This document shows, piece after piece, positions 33,301-47,800 of a DNA stretch of 64,000 nt (the first letter of the stretch is position 1; every line of letters starts with the position of its first letter). The translations under genes and the position numbers were made by a program. The stretch lies in the NCBI GenBank assembly GCA_029339195.1, contig JAPTJF010000098.1, forward strand, positions 62,001 to 126,000. The letters run 5' to 3'. This DNA comes from Micractinium sp. NFX-FRZ. Lineage: Eukaryota > Chlorophyta > Trebouxiophyceae > Chlorellales > Chlorellaceae. The notes beneath the pieces were generated by a model that did not search any database, was not told the DNA's origin, and saw nothing but the letters and a program-made list of their open reading frames with translations.

Positions 33301-36300
33301 CCAGTGTGGCGGCAATGGTGTGACAACCCGGGCGAGCGGGCAGGCAGGCAGGCGCACGCTGCCACGCCAAGGAGCAGAGGGCAGCACATGCGCACCTGCA
33401 GCAGCGGCGCCATGCAGACGTTGCAAAAGTCCTCCACATGGGGAGCCAGCGGGGCGCCGCCGCTCACGATGAACCGCACCCTGCACTCACACAATGGCAC
33501 GTGTGTGTCAATCAAGGGGTCGTCGCAGCGCAGAGGAGGCGGAGCCAACGGGGAGGCTGCGCTGACAACCAACCAACTGCACCCTGCACACGTGCGTTTG
33601 GGGCGCCAGGCAGCGTGCGTGCGCGCCAGGTGCTCGTGTGGGGCAGGACACGGTCGGTGCAGCCCAGAGATGGCCCGGAGATACCGCCCACCTGCCCACC
33701 GCCCGCCGGACCCTGTCAAAGCCCCAGGTCTGCAGCCATACAGTAACGCTTGCATGGCACCAAAACCAACAGTGTACGCCACCCCTCACCTGCCGCCTAG
33801 CGCCTGCGTGACCTTGCCGAAAGTAAGCAGTGCATAGACCTGGTGTAAGTCACATACAAAGGCAGTACGCTCACCTGCCGCCCAGCGCCTGCTTGACCTT
33901 GCCAAAGACGGTGCTGTCCACCAGGGCGCCCGCCAGCCTGCGCAGGGGTGGGTGGGTTGGGAATGGAATTGCATGCTAAAGGTTGGGATTGCAGGGAGGA
34001 CTGGGGGGGGGGGGGGGCCTGAGGCGGGCGGCCACCTCAGCGGGACGCGGCAGACCTCTCCCCCTGCCTCCCCCTTCAAGGGAGACCTGCCTCTTGTCCC
34101 CTCACCCCTCCTCCCCACTCACCTCCCCTTCCCTCCCCTCATGCCTCATCCCCTCCCCCACCCACCCACCCAAAGGGCAGCCCCTGCTTGAGCAGGAAGA
34201 GCTTGTAGTTGTAGGCGGCGTTGAACACCATCTGGGCCAGCCCGCCAGCCTTCTTCAGCTTGCTGCGCACTGCAGGGTGGGGCAGGGAGGGAGGGCGGTG
34301 CATGAGCGATGAGCGGCACACAGGTCCACGTGCACGTGGGACGCACAGGCAGAGGCGTGCCAAGGCAGAGGGGCGCCAGCCGCCATCAGACTCTGTGCGC
34401 TGCACGGCCACTTCACGGCCACGACTCCACCCCATCCCAACATGCATGGCGCTTGCTTCCTCTCCAAAGCAGCACATCCGCAACACACCCACCGCCCCTG
34501 CCCTGCTGGCCCCCATGCCACCACCCATCCACCTAAACAACACAAACACACAGCACAACCCACCCCCGCCCTGCGTGCGCCCCGGCCACATGGGCACACA
34601 ATTTCAACTGAAAAGAACGCCTCACCCCCATCCTCCACCCGCTCCAGGATGCGGGGCACCGCGATGAAGAGGGAGGGGCGCAGTGCCGCGACGTCGTCCA
34701 TCAACAACTTCACGTTGCCCTGCACGACCCGGCGGCGCGTCGTGGGGCAGGGGCCGGGGGGGGCGGGGGGAGCGCGACGTCAGCAAACATAGGTTGCCCC
34801 CTATGTTGCAGCACATACGATGCAATGTGTGCCCCCCACCCCCACCCCACCACAGCCATAGCCCCCCACCCACCTGCCAGCACCCGATGTGCCCCCGATC
34901 ACCTCCACCATTGCCCGCCCTTCAGCACACATCCGCCACTCAATGCCCTCACCTGCCAGTACCCGATGTGCCCGCCCTCCCCCCTGCCGTACCGTGTGTC
35001 CCCCCGCCCACGCCACCCCCCCACCTGCCAGTACCCGATGTGCCCGCCCACGCACAGCGCCAGCTCTTCGATGATCCGCCCAAAGGAGTGGGCCAGCGGC
35101 AGGTAGGACAGCACGCTGTCCTCCCCGCTGAACGCGATGCCGGCCTGGGGTGGGGTGGGGGGGCAGCCAAGGGGGGCAGCCAGGGGGAAGGCGGTGTGGG
35201 AATGAGGGACCATTCGTTCAGGAGTCAGTCGGCGGGCAGTATGCTGTGACCCCCGCTGAAGGCCATGCCGGGCTGGCGCCAGGTGGGCAGGGGTGAGGGG
35301 TTATCTTCAAAACAAAAAAGTTGACTACTCAGAGCACACGCGCTCGCCGCCGCACACCACTCACTTGCACCTGCACCCCTGCGCCCTGGACCAACCACAT
35401 GCAGCAACCTTGACCCAAAGCATTCCAAACAACCGGCCCCACCTGCACCAGCAGGTTGCGTGCGCCCGCCACCCCCGCCACATAGTTTTTGTGCGTGGTC
35501 ATCACTCCCTTGGGGGTGCCCGTGGTGCCGCTGCAGGCGGGAGCGGAAAGGTGATTCAGAGGCGCAGGCAACCGGGTGGGGGAAGGGGGAGGCGGGACAC
35601 AAACTTGCGTGCCTGTGCTGCACCACGGGTGCCTCAAATCTCTACATACAAACCCCGCTGCCAACCATCTTGCTGCCCTGCCTTCCCACCTGGTATACAT
35701 GATGCAGGCGATGTCGTCGGGCGTGGGGGGCGTGGGGGTCAGGGGGGCGCCCTTGCCGCTCTCCAGGAAGTCGGCAAAGGACACCACCTGCAATTCAAGG
35801 CCGAGGGTTCACAGGTCAGAAAGAGTATGCTGGTTAAAAGGAGGGGTGGTCGCCAGGCAATGACGGGAAGCGATCACCCGCAGGGGGCGGGGGGTACAAG
35901 GTTGGGGAGGCACAAGGGCACGTGATGCGGTGTGCAGGGGCACATGATGCAGGGGCGCAGAACAGAGGAGGAATGGGCAGTGGGGAGGGTGGAGCAGGGC
36001 CCTCCCCCGCCCCCTGGGGGGCACTTGTGGAGCGCAGGGGAGGCAGCAAACGGGCAACAGGGCCGGCGTGGGTGGGCAGCAGGGAGGCAGCCGGACAAAA
36101 GGAGTGCATGCACCCCTCCCTGCCCACCAACAGCACAGCTGCTCACACCACATCTCCCTTGCTTGGTTGGGCCTACTCATGAAAGTCTGCATGTTCACAA
36201 CCGCAACCGTACCCCCAACACAGACCGCACTCACGCACCTTGATGCCAGCATCTGTGCAGGCCTTCAGTGCCGCCTCGTCCCCCTTTCCAATGTAGATCA

Positions 36301-38473
36301 CTGCAGGCAGGCAGGCAGGCAGGCAGGGGGGGAGGGAGGGAGGCATGAGGTGGGGGACGGCGCGCCAAGGGAGCACTCTTGTGTGGGGCTCCAACGCCGC
36401 CGCGTCTACACTGCCGATGGGCAAGGGTCAGGCAGGCTCAGGAGGGAGGGAGGGCATACACCCCACCTCCACGTTGGACAGGGGGAGGCGTTTGGTGTGC
36501 CAGTGGTGAGGGAGGTCAGTAGCCACCCACCCCAGCTCCGACCACCCACCTTGTGCTGACAGCCCACAGCCACGCCCAACCCAACCGTGTCGCCCTCACA
36601 CCTGTGTGACACCTACCCGTCCACCCGCGCCCATGCCACACCCTCCATCAGCATCCCTTTTAATTCCAATACTGTAGAAATGCAAAAGTGGCAGCCCCCC
36701 ACCTGTCTTGACATATGCCTTGATCTTGTCTGCCACCTTGCAGAACTTGGCCAGGTTGGGGGTGTCCACCAGCGCCAGGCACATCTCTGCGGGCGCAGCG
36801 AGAGGGTAGAAAGAAACGGGCCATTGGAGCCAAGACACGACGGATGAGTAAAAGGCAGGGCCCGCGCTTGACAGAGAGCACGCAGTGCACCCCGCCCAGC
36901 AGATGCCAGTGCGCCCGCCCACCTGAGCGATTCACAATGCACTCACTGGTCCACCTCCACGGCCCTCGCCACCCCCGTCATCACTGTGCAGCCGCAGAAG
37001 GGCACGCAGTGCACCCCAGCCAAGAGCAGGCAGTACGCCCAGCCAACAGCAGGCAGTACGCCAGTACGCCCACCCACCCGAGTGGTTCACAATGTACTCC
37101 ACCGCCGACTCGCCCAGGGAGTCGTAGATGGGCACTGCAGAGCAGGGGAAGCAAAGGGGGGTGAGTCGGGCTGAGTCAGGGACCGCAAGGGGGCGGCGGC
37201 GCGAGCGCCGCGACGCGACAGAGAGCAGGGCAGGCGTCGGCGTCGGCGGGCGGCGGCGGCGGGCAGCGGCAACAAGAACAGGAACCCGGCGGCATCGGGA
37301 GGCGGTGCAGTGGGTTCTGGAGGAGCACAGACTGGGCGGGCAGCTGGCTACACAATGCGTGCCACCTGCTGCTGCAGCAGTGCTCACCGATGGTGCCGCT
37401 GACGTTGTCGCAGGCCCGAATGGCCAGCATCCACTCGACATTGTTGGCTGCAGGCAGGGGCAGGGCAGGGCAGGCACAGCAGGGTGGGCAGGGCAGGGCA
37501 GGGCAGGCAGCAGGCGTCAGCGCTGTGAAGCGTCAAAGAGGAAAGGAGGAGCCTCACGCCGTCCTGCCCTGTACTGCACGTTTTTGAATCGGTGCCAAAC
37601 GGAAACCATGACCCAGAAGCCATGCACAGCCAGCAGCCCAAGAGGGTGCCCAGCCTGTACACCTTTGGCCATGGCTGCAGAAGGACTGCAGTGACCGCGC
37701 ACCCCACAGGGCACCATCCCTGTACCCACCCGAGTAGATGCCCAGCTTGTCCTTGGGGCGGAACCCGGCAGCAGTCAGCGCCGCCGCCAGCTGCTGTGCA
37801 CGCTCTGCAGGTGGACCAGGCAGAGACGGGGGCACGTTAAGCTGGCGAGGAGCGGGGGGCCGGTCGGGACGGCGACAGTGGCAGGTGTGCTTTGCCCAGG
37901 GGAAGGACGCTTTGCAGGGCCGGCAGGGTATGCGTGCGGGTGCACATGCGGCTGCATGAGATGCTGCTATGCTGCCTCAGAACGTTGGTTCCGGGCAACA
38001 CGCACAGTTGGTGCTCGAACTGGGGTAGTGCGCAATCCCAGACGAGTGGCACACGCCCCTGCCCAGCCCTCACCCTGCGCCTGCTTGAAAGTGATGAACT
38101 GGAAGGGCCCGGCGGTGCCGTCCTCCCCCACCGGCCGCCAGCCCAGGCACCTGCAAGATCGGGCAGCATTGGCGGAGCGGGCTGGAGGGGGTGGCTCCCG
38201 TAGCGCCAGGTGGCTGCCGCGGCGGCTCCTGCCCAGAGCGCCGGCTGGCTTTGCCCTGCTCCCCACCTCGCCCCCCGCGCACCTGTTGTCGCCGTGCTCT
38301 TCCACAGCCTTGTTAAACAGCTCGTAGAGCGTGGCGCAGCCATTATACGTCTCGGGCAGCGCCTCGGCGGAGGCCTTGTTCCTGTAAACACCCGAGACGC
38401 TTGGCTGGCTGTCGGTGGCGGCGCGTGGCTCGCCCACCCGAACGGTAATTGGGCCCACCGAGGTGGCTGCCAT
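30365..38473 (-). CDS. LACS: Long-chain acyl-CoA synthetase (AMP-forming), 657 aa
   Basis: Activates long-chain fatty acids to acyl-CoA using ATP. Twenty-two exons keep frame: 38473-38283, 38150-38074, 37804-37730, 37447-37388, 37134-37078, 36786-36703, 36300-36239, 35787-35690, 35530-35443, 35144-35025, 34719-34626, 34269-34170, 33937-33875, 33480-33396, 32988-32919, 32773-32691, 32437-32338, 32155-32078, 31775-31714, 31301-31182, 30927-30845, 30488-30365. Signature motifs: the P-loop YTSGTTGTPKG (about 232-242, across an exon junction), GYGLTETTAA (from 419), DGFFHTGD and DRKKNIFKLAQGEYIAVE. Length and motif order match the eukaryotic LACS4/ER-type branch. The C-terminus AAAAARG is not a peroxisomal SKL-type signal and no long transmembrane segment is obvious. 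At least seven introns contain copies of adjacent exon edges. The intron starting at 32918 has a GC donor. Confidence 0.95.
31271..31488 (-). repeat. Exon-edge echo in LACS (acceptor side, exon 20)
   Basis: The acceptor and first 30 bp of exon 31301-31182 (CAGATCTGGGTGTACGGC on the minus strand) recur at about 31453-31488 as CAGATCTGGGAGTACGGC, 182 bp upstream in the intron. Confidence 0.92.
31752..31884 (-). repeat. Exon-edge echo in LACS (acceptor side, exon 19)
   Basis: The exon 19 start encoding GEYIAVEFL has a diverged intronic copy at 31856-31884 encoding GEYVAVEFL, about 104 bp upstream, with its own CGCAG-like or GGGAG-like end. Confidence 0.9.
32978..33102 (-). repeat. Exon-edge echo in LACS (acceptor side, exon 15)
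   Basis: GCAGGGCTACGGC, the start of the GYGLTE exon, also appears at about 33082-33100 in the preceding intron. Confidence 0.75.
33238..33270. repeat. Interstitial telomere-like repeat in a LACS intron
   Basis: AAACCCTAGACCCTAGACCC followed by TAAAACCC: three CCCTAGA/CCCTAAA-like units in a row. Green-algal and plant telomeres are TTTAGGG or TTTTAGGG. The units are short and degenerate. Confidence 0.6.
33785..33912 (-). repeat. Exon-edge echo in LACS (donor side, exon 13)
   Basis: The end of exon 33937-33875 (FGKVKQALGGR plus GTGAG donor) is copied downstream at 33786-33825 as FGKVTQALGGR, again followed by GTGAG. Confidence 0.92.
34004..34018 (+). repeat. Poly-G tract in a LACS intron
   Basis: Fifteen or so consecutive G on the + strand; on the transcribed strand it is a C-run that may act as a polypyrimidine tract. 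Confidence 0.85.
34871..35049 (-). repeat. Exon-edge echoes in LACS (donor side, exon 10, three versions)
   Basis: The end of exon 35144-35025 (minus-strand GGGCACATCGGGTACTGGCAG then GTGGG) is repeated at about 34950-34977 and, with one change, at about 34871-34894. All three copies keep the CAG|GT donor. Confidence 0.92.
35125..35282 (-). repeat. Exon-edge echo in LACS (acceptor side, exon 10)
   Basis: The exon start encoding AGIAFSGEDSVLS has a diverged copy at about 35240-35275 encoding PGMAFSGGHSILP in the preceding intron. Confidence 0.82.
36303..36330. repeat. (GCAG)n microsatellite in a LACS intron
   Basis: About seven consecutive GCAG units immediately upstream (minus strand) of exon 36300-36239, overlapping its acceptor region. 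Confidence 0.9.
36921..37105 (-). repeat. Exon-edge echo in LACS (donor side, exon 5)
   Basis: The end of exon 37134-37078, encoding VEYIVNHSG, has a copy at about 36921-36950 encoding CECIVNRSG, followed by GTGGG. A CAGTACGCC short repeat lies between them. Confidence 0.85.
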
Positions 38474-40393
38474 TGTGCGAGATCGACACTCTGCCAAGGT
38501 CCTTTCGTTCGGCTGTCGACCCAACACAGACGAGCTCCGAAGAACGATCAAAGGCTCTTACGGCCGTTCTGACACGACGGCAAGCGTCTGGAGCCCGATG
38601 GCAAGAGGGCGCCCTGCCGCGCTGCGCCTGCTGGGGCGGTGGGGGTGGGCGGGGAGCGGGGCCTGCCGTCGGAGGAGGGAGATGTTAATGGGGCGCATCG
38701 GTACGGTCTAGGCGCGCCGATGATCAAGGAGGACTGATTTGAATGCAGTGGGGTGCAAGAGGCTCCAAGAATTGACAACATTTCCGTGCGTGCCTCGCAC
38801 ATTGCAAGCGGCACAGGGTGAGCGTGCAGCGGGGGGCACTTCGGTTGGTTCCAAGCCATACACTAACAAACCCTCCGGGTTTTGATGACCTCAGAAACCC
38901 CCCTTGGTTTCACCCACTCCCCCAACCACGTGCCCTACCAGCAGTGCCACCAAGAAATGGTGCCACAGCTTTGAGCACGTGTTTGCGGAGGGTGAACAGT
39001 GCGCTGGTGAGCCCCTGAGCTGGCCAGGCGACTTTTGTGAAGGTCCTGGCAGACCTCGAGAAGATGAAGGGGAAAGGTTAGCGGAGAATGTGGTTTTTGA
39101 GACCATCCCAGTTTCGGCGAGGCGCACCGCCACCCACCGGCAAGCGGAAGGGAGAGGGCACCGATCAGACCTCGCCGGGACTGCAGGGGGCGTGGGGGGG
39201 CCAGCACTCAGAGAAGTTCTTGACCCCTTCCCACCACATCCATTCAGGGCCAATGAAGTAATTTACATGAGCATTTGGAAAAGGGAAGTGTGCGGTGAGC
39301 GCGCTGGGCCCTGGGCGTGCTCCGCCACTGTGCCACCACGGCCTCATGGGTGCCTGGCTGGCGGCACATGTGCTTGTGTGGAGGAAAATGGGCGCCCTGG
39401 TGCGTGCTGGGCGTCCCCGACAAAGGCAACGGGCCTCGCCCAGAAGTGATTGACGTTGGTGGGGTGGGGTATGAAGACGGGAAGCTGGCGCTTTGAAGGT
39501 TGTCCCGCTCATGTGCACTCACTTTTTGTCGTCGCCGCCCGCCGCCGCCCGCCGCCCCTTGCAGACGACGCCCCTTCTCTTCCACAACCTCCGCCCCTGT
39601 AGCCCTTTCGAAAGTAGACGGGGGGGAGGGGGGCAGGAGGGAGGTGGAAAGTAGGTGCCGTGCGTGGGTTGGCGGGTGGGTTGGTAAAAGAGGGAGGCGC
39701 CTCCACCAAAACCTTACCTCAGAGGCCCCCCCACGCGAGCGTGAAGTGAGCGTCCCCTGAGGGGGAGGGAAGGGGGCTGGGGGTTGTGGGCCAGGTTAGT
39801 ATGGGGGCGTCCAGGTGCGACTAGGGTGGGGGTGGCGGAAAAAAGGGGCGGGCGGGATGCAGGCGGCGCATGGGGGGCGGCTGAGTGGGTGGGTGCACGC
39901 TTGGGGTCTTTGGGCTGGAGAACGCTCCATGCGAGCCTGCTCGCTGCCTGCGCCTGCTCTTTTAAGCCCTGTCATCCACTTGCTCACTCTGTCGTCGCTC
40001 GCATCAAGGCACGCCCATCCTTGCGACCGTTCAACCCCCCACCTCACGCACCCATCAGGCCTTCCTGTGCTGGCCCCGAGACGACAGCTGTTCAACAAAT
40101 TTCCTCTTCCTCACCCCGCCCTCCACTTTCTCATCAACCACAGCTCAACTTCCTTCATCCCATCCACTCATCTTCGTCCCCATTCCTTCCTCCTCAACCC
40201 TTTTCCCCTCCTTGCTCTCTATAATGAAATTTCCCCACATGTATTCTTACAGAAGATCATGCAGTGTACACGGGATGCAGTACAGAGTGGGGAGAGGGGG
40301 TGAGGTACAATGGCCTGCGTCCCGCAGGGGGTGCAGGCCTGCGCTCCGGAGGACGACTACGCCAATGGTGGCCAGCCGTCGCACCCAGGCCGC
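38474..40393. other. Unexplained 1.9-kb intergenic region
   Basis: Lies between the LACS start and the polyubiquitin stop. The stretch 38880-39480 is open in several frames and less repetitive than its flanks, but the longest frames lack an in-frame ATG at a plausible place and show no recognised domain. 39500-39800 is purine/pyrimidine-skewed. 39990-40210 is strongly pyrimidine-rich. A - strand TGTAA at 40247-40251 fits the polyubiquitin gene. It could be the LACS promoter plus remains of a mobile element or a lost gene; I cannot assign it. Confidence 0.4.
40247..40251 (-). other. TGTAA poly(A)-type signal, polyubiquitin gene
   Basis: Minus-strand TGTAA 143 bp beyond the stop codon at 40394-40396. 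Confidence 0.5.
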
Positions 40394-44262
<3,869 letters not shown>

Positions 44263-44852
44263 GGTGGCCTAAACCTGCGGCGGGGCCTGCGGGAGGGGGA
44301 GCAGGCGGTGAGGTCACTCGCACGCGGCCGCTGGCCCTCGGGCGCCCCAGCACCACACGGCCTCGATGCTCACCTGCTCGGAGGACGAAACTGAACTGAG
44401 CGGGCGGCTGGAGCGGGGAAGGGAGCGCAAACTGAGGGCGAGAAGGGGCCTCCCAAGTTCAAGAGTGTGAGGGCCGTGCTGGGCTCACTGCATGGGACTT
44501 GCCGACACCGCTGGAGGCCTGCACACCGCCGTGTCGGTGTCTGAAAGGATTCACGTCCCGCGGGAGAGCGCCGCGGGCTCCTCCCTGCCAGCCGGCGGCG
44601 GCACAGGCGGGGCGGTCCTGAGAGGCTGCCGACCTTGCGGCTGCCCCACGCCTGCCGCCCACCCCCGACACCGTCCTGGGCAACCACTCTTCGTGTTACA
44701 CACAGATATGTGGGGGGAAAGAATTGGGGTGCCAGCATTCGTTCTTGGCTCTCATTTGACGTTTCAACGAAGCAGGAAAAAGAGCAGCTGCCGACGGGGC
44801 CCAGGTGGGTGCTGCCAACTGGCGAATGCCGACGGCCTGTTGGCGCGTCCCG
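44263..44852. promoter_or_regulatory. Polyubiquitin promoter/5' UTR and NAD-carrier 3' UTR
   Basis: Both genes are on the minus strand. The polyubiquitin 5' UTR and promoter must lie in roughly 44263-44690. A - strand TGTAA at 44696-44700, 153 bp beyond the carrier stop, probably ends the upstream transcript. No heat-shock element or TATA box could be assigned with confidence. Confidence 0.5.
44696..44700 (-). other. TGTAA poly(A)-type signal, NAD-carrier gene
   Basis: Minus-strand TGTAA 153 bp beyond the stop at 44853-44855. Confidence 0.5.
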
Positions 44853-47800
44853 CTATCGCTGCCGCGGCCGCTGCTGCTGCTCACTGGTGTCCAAGCTGCG
44901 CGTGTGCGCCTCTAGCTTCTTGGGGTCACGAGCTGCTGCGCTGCCGCCTGCGCTGGCCGCGCTGGCGGCAGCAAAGAGGGCTACCGGTGCGACCGCCTCC
45001 GACGCCGCCACCTCTGTTGCCGGAAGGCCCTGCACCCCCTGCTGCTGCTGCTGCTGCACTGCCGATGCTGCAGCCGGCACCAGTGCACCCTGCCGCTGTC
45101 CCTCATCTTCCCCCTCCTCCGCCTGCCGCCCCGCGCGCTGCTGCAGCGCCGGCGTGGGCGCGCGCTGCGTGCGCGGCGCTGGCGGCGGCGGCGGCGTCTC
45201 TGCCCAGTGCCTCAGCTGTCGGTTGATGAGCTCAAACGAGGTGAAGGTGACAGCCGCGGCGGGCGTGGTGCGCAGCAGGTTGGTCACGCAGCCGCGGTAG
45301 AATCCCTGGATACCGTCCTCCGCCATGATCTGCACGTGTTCAAATTGAGGGGGGGGGGGGGGGGGGGGGGGGCCGGGGGGGCGAACAGATCAGGGGGGTT
45401 GCTTTGGGCTGCCCTCCTGTTGATCGTCTTTTGGGACATTGGGCTGCAGAGGATCTGTGCAAAAAGGGCTAACAAAGACATTTCGTGCGGGATATGCCTC
45501 CAGGACAGGCAGGGCAGCGGAGTTGCGGTCGAGTAGCAACGACTGCTTTCGCCCCAGCGCACGGCCCCACGATGCCAGGCCAAGGCCCACCCCGACAAAA
45601 CGACCCTTCAATGCTCACCCTCATACCCTCCATACCCAGCACCCACACAACAGAAGGGTACGCACGGACCGGGTGACCGCCGCTGTGCTGGCGGCGTGCA
45701 CATGTGAAGGCGGCACCACCATTGGCCACGTGCCACAACAAGTGCAACAAGTGCACGGTAGTACCACCCAAGCCCACCTGGCGGCAGGTGCGCGCAAAGC
45801 CTGTGAAGGCCCCCGTGCCGGCGATGTGCATGCGCGAGCGCACCACCTCGTGGGGATACGTGGCTGTGGAGGCAACCATCTTGGAGGTGGCAGACGCCAG
45901 GATGAGCTCGTACCTGGAAAGTACAAACAACACAAACAAACAAAGCACAGCAGGGGTCAAGGTAAGAAAGGAGGCAATAGAGACACAGCCAGGGTGATGG
46001 GGTGCGCAGGGGAGCTGGAGCGGGCGAGCGGCGTGCAGAGGGCATGCAGAGCGCGGCGGCAGGTGAGCGGCAAAGCCGGCAGCTGGCACCCGGCGCCCAG
46101 CCTGCTGTGGCAGCTTCTCCACACAAAGGCGGGGTGGCGCTGCGCCCGTCCTGCCCTGCGCTTCTGCCTTGCCCCGCGGCCTGCTGCCTGGCATGGCAAG
46201 CAGCTGCGCCCAGCCCCTCGCTTTGCACAGCCCTCCTCCCTACTCACAAGTTGAGTGTGTCCTCCCTGTCGGGGTGCTGGGCCGCAAAGTGCGCCTTGAT
46301 GGACTCGTAGAGAGGGAACTGGATGACGACGTGCATCACGCCCAGCAGGGAGGGCCCCAGGCCGCTGCAGAGGGGAACGAGGAGAGGAAGAGGCAGACGG
46401 ATGAGGGGTTGAGATGACCCAACCCTGCACAAGGTACCGAGAACGACCTGCGGCCCCATCGGCCAGCACACACCTTCATTTCAACCTCCGCTCGCCCTGC
46501 AGCGCTTCTCCCTCAAGGGCAAGCCGGGAGCCATTGCCGCTTGATAATAATAAAATCCATCCCTGCCCCAACAACACCCTGCCCGGTGCACCCACCTGTA
46601 CAGCCCTTGCACGCCCTCCTCTCGCGCGATCCGCACCAGCGCGTCAATCGTGCCGCGGTACAGTGCCGGGTTCCCGCTTGCCCCCATGCGGATCCCCATG
46701 TTTTGAGTCTGCAGGAAGACAGCGGGGCAGGCAGCGGGGCAGGCGGAGGGGAGCAGGCAGAGGTCAGCAGAAGGCAGCGAGGCGGGGCGGGGGCGGGCCG
46801 AACGGGGCGGTTGGTGAACGTGCTGCTGGCAGAGCGCGAGATGCTTTTGCTCAAGAAGGGGCTGGCCTGGCCTGGCAGTGGCGCAGGGGAGGCGGCTCAC
46901 CACCCCTGGCAAGTGAGCAACCCCAAAAGGGCTAGCACAGGTGGCCGCTTCCTCCCGCTGTTCACAATGCGCCCCAGCCTAGCTCGCGCCACCAAGGCAC
47001 AGCCGAGCCCCTCACACGTTTCCCCCTCCCCACTGCAGGGTCCAGGGCTGCCCCCTGTTGCCCCCTGCTGCCAGACCTACATCCCTGCTATCCGCCTGCC
47101 ACACACTGCCTGTCCCTGGGGTGCGCCGCCTACCTGCAGCCGCGTCTTGATCACCCAGAGCGGGTTGGTGATCAGCATGGTTGCAGCGCCTGCAGCAGAG
47201 CACGGGGCGCGGCACAATGGGGAGGGTGGGCAGGGTGGGGAGGCCTGCTGCAGCAGAGCGTGTTTCCAGACTGCGGCCGTGGTGACGACAGCGTGCACTG
47301 TGGGCAGGCAGCACAGAGCACACAGCAGCCTGGCTGGACAAGCACAAATGGCGGGAGCACTTGCAGGCCAGCCAGCACAGGATGCTGCACCGGGACGGAA
47401 GGTAGAACAACAGGCAGCGCAGCGCGCACAGCAGGGCCTGGCGGCTAGGCCACAAGCGCCTTGTAATGCCGCCACGCGCGATGCTTGCTGCATGTGCACA
47501 TGAGCGAGGTGGCAGAAGGGAAGAGAGGCCGAATGTGCGGCGGCGCACCTGCCCCCGCTGCCGCCGCCATGTGCACCGCCGCCGATGTGCTCCATTCGGG
47601 CGCCACCCGGCTGCCTATCGCCGTCTTCAGGCGCTCGTAGGCCGTGAAGTACACTGCCCAGTTGGGCAGCAGGGCCACCAGGGTGGGGGTGAGGCCGCGG
47701 TACAGCCCACGCATGCCTTCCTCCCGCATGATCTTGGACAGGCCGCCTGCAGGGCAGCCAGTGGGGAGCATGCATGGGGCGACGGCGGCATGGGGGCGGG

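Noticed and set aside
38904..39449. 181-codon + strand frame as a gene
   Set aside because: No ATG near its start, no recognised domain, and competing frames on the other strand look at least as protein-like.
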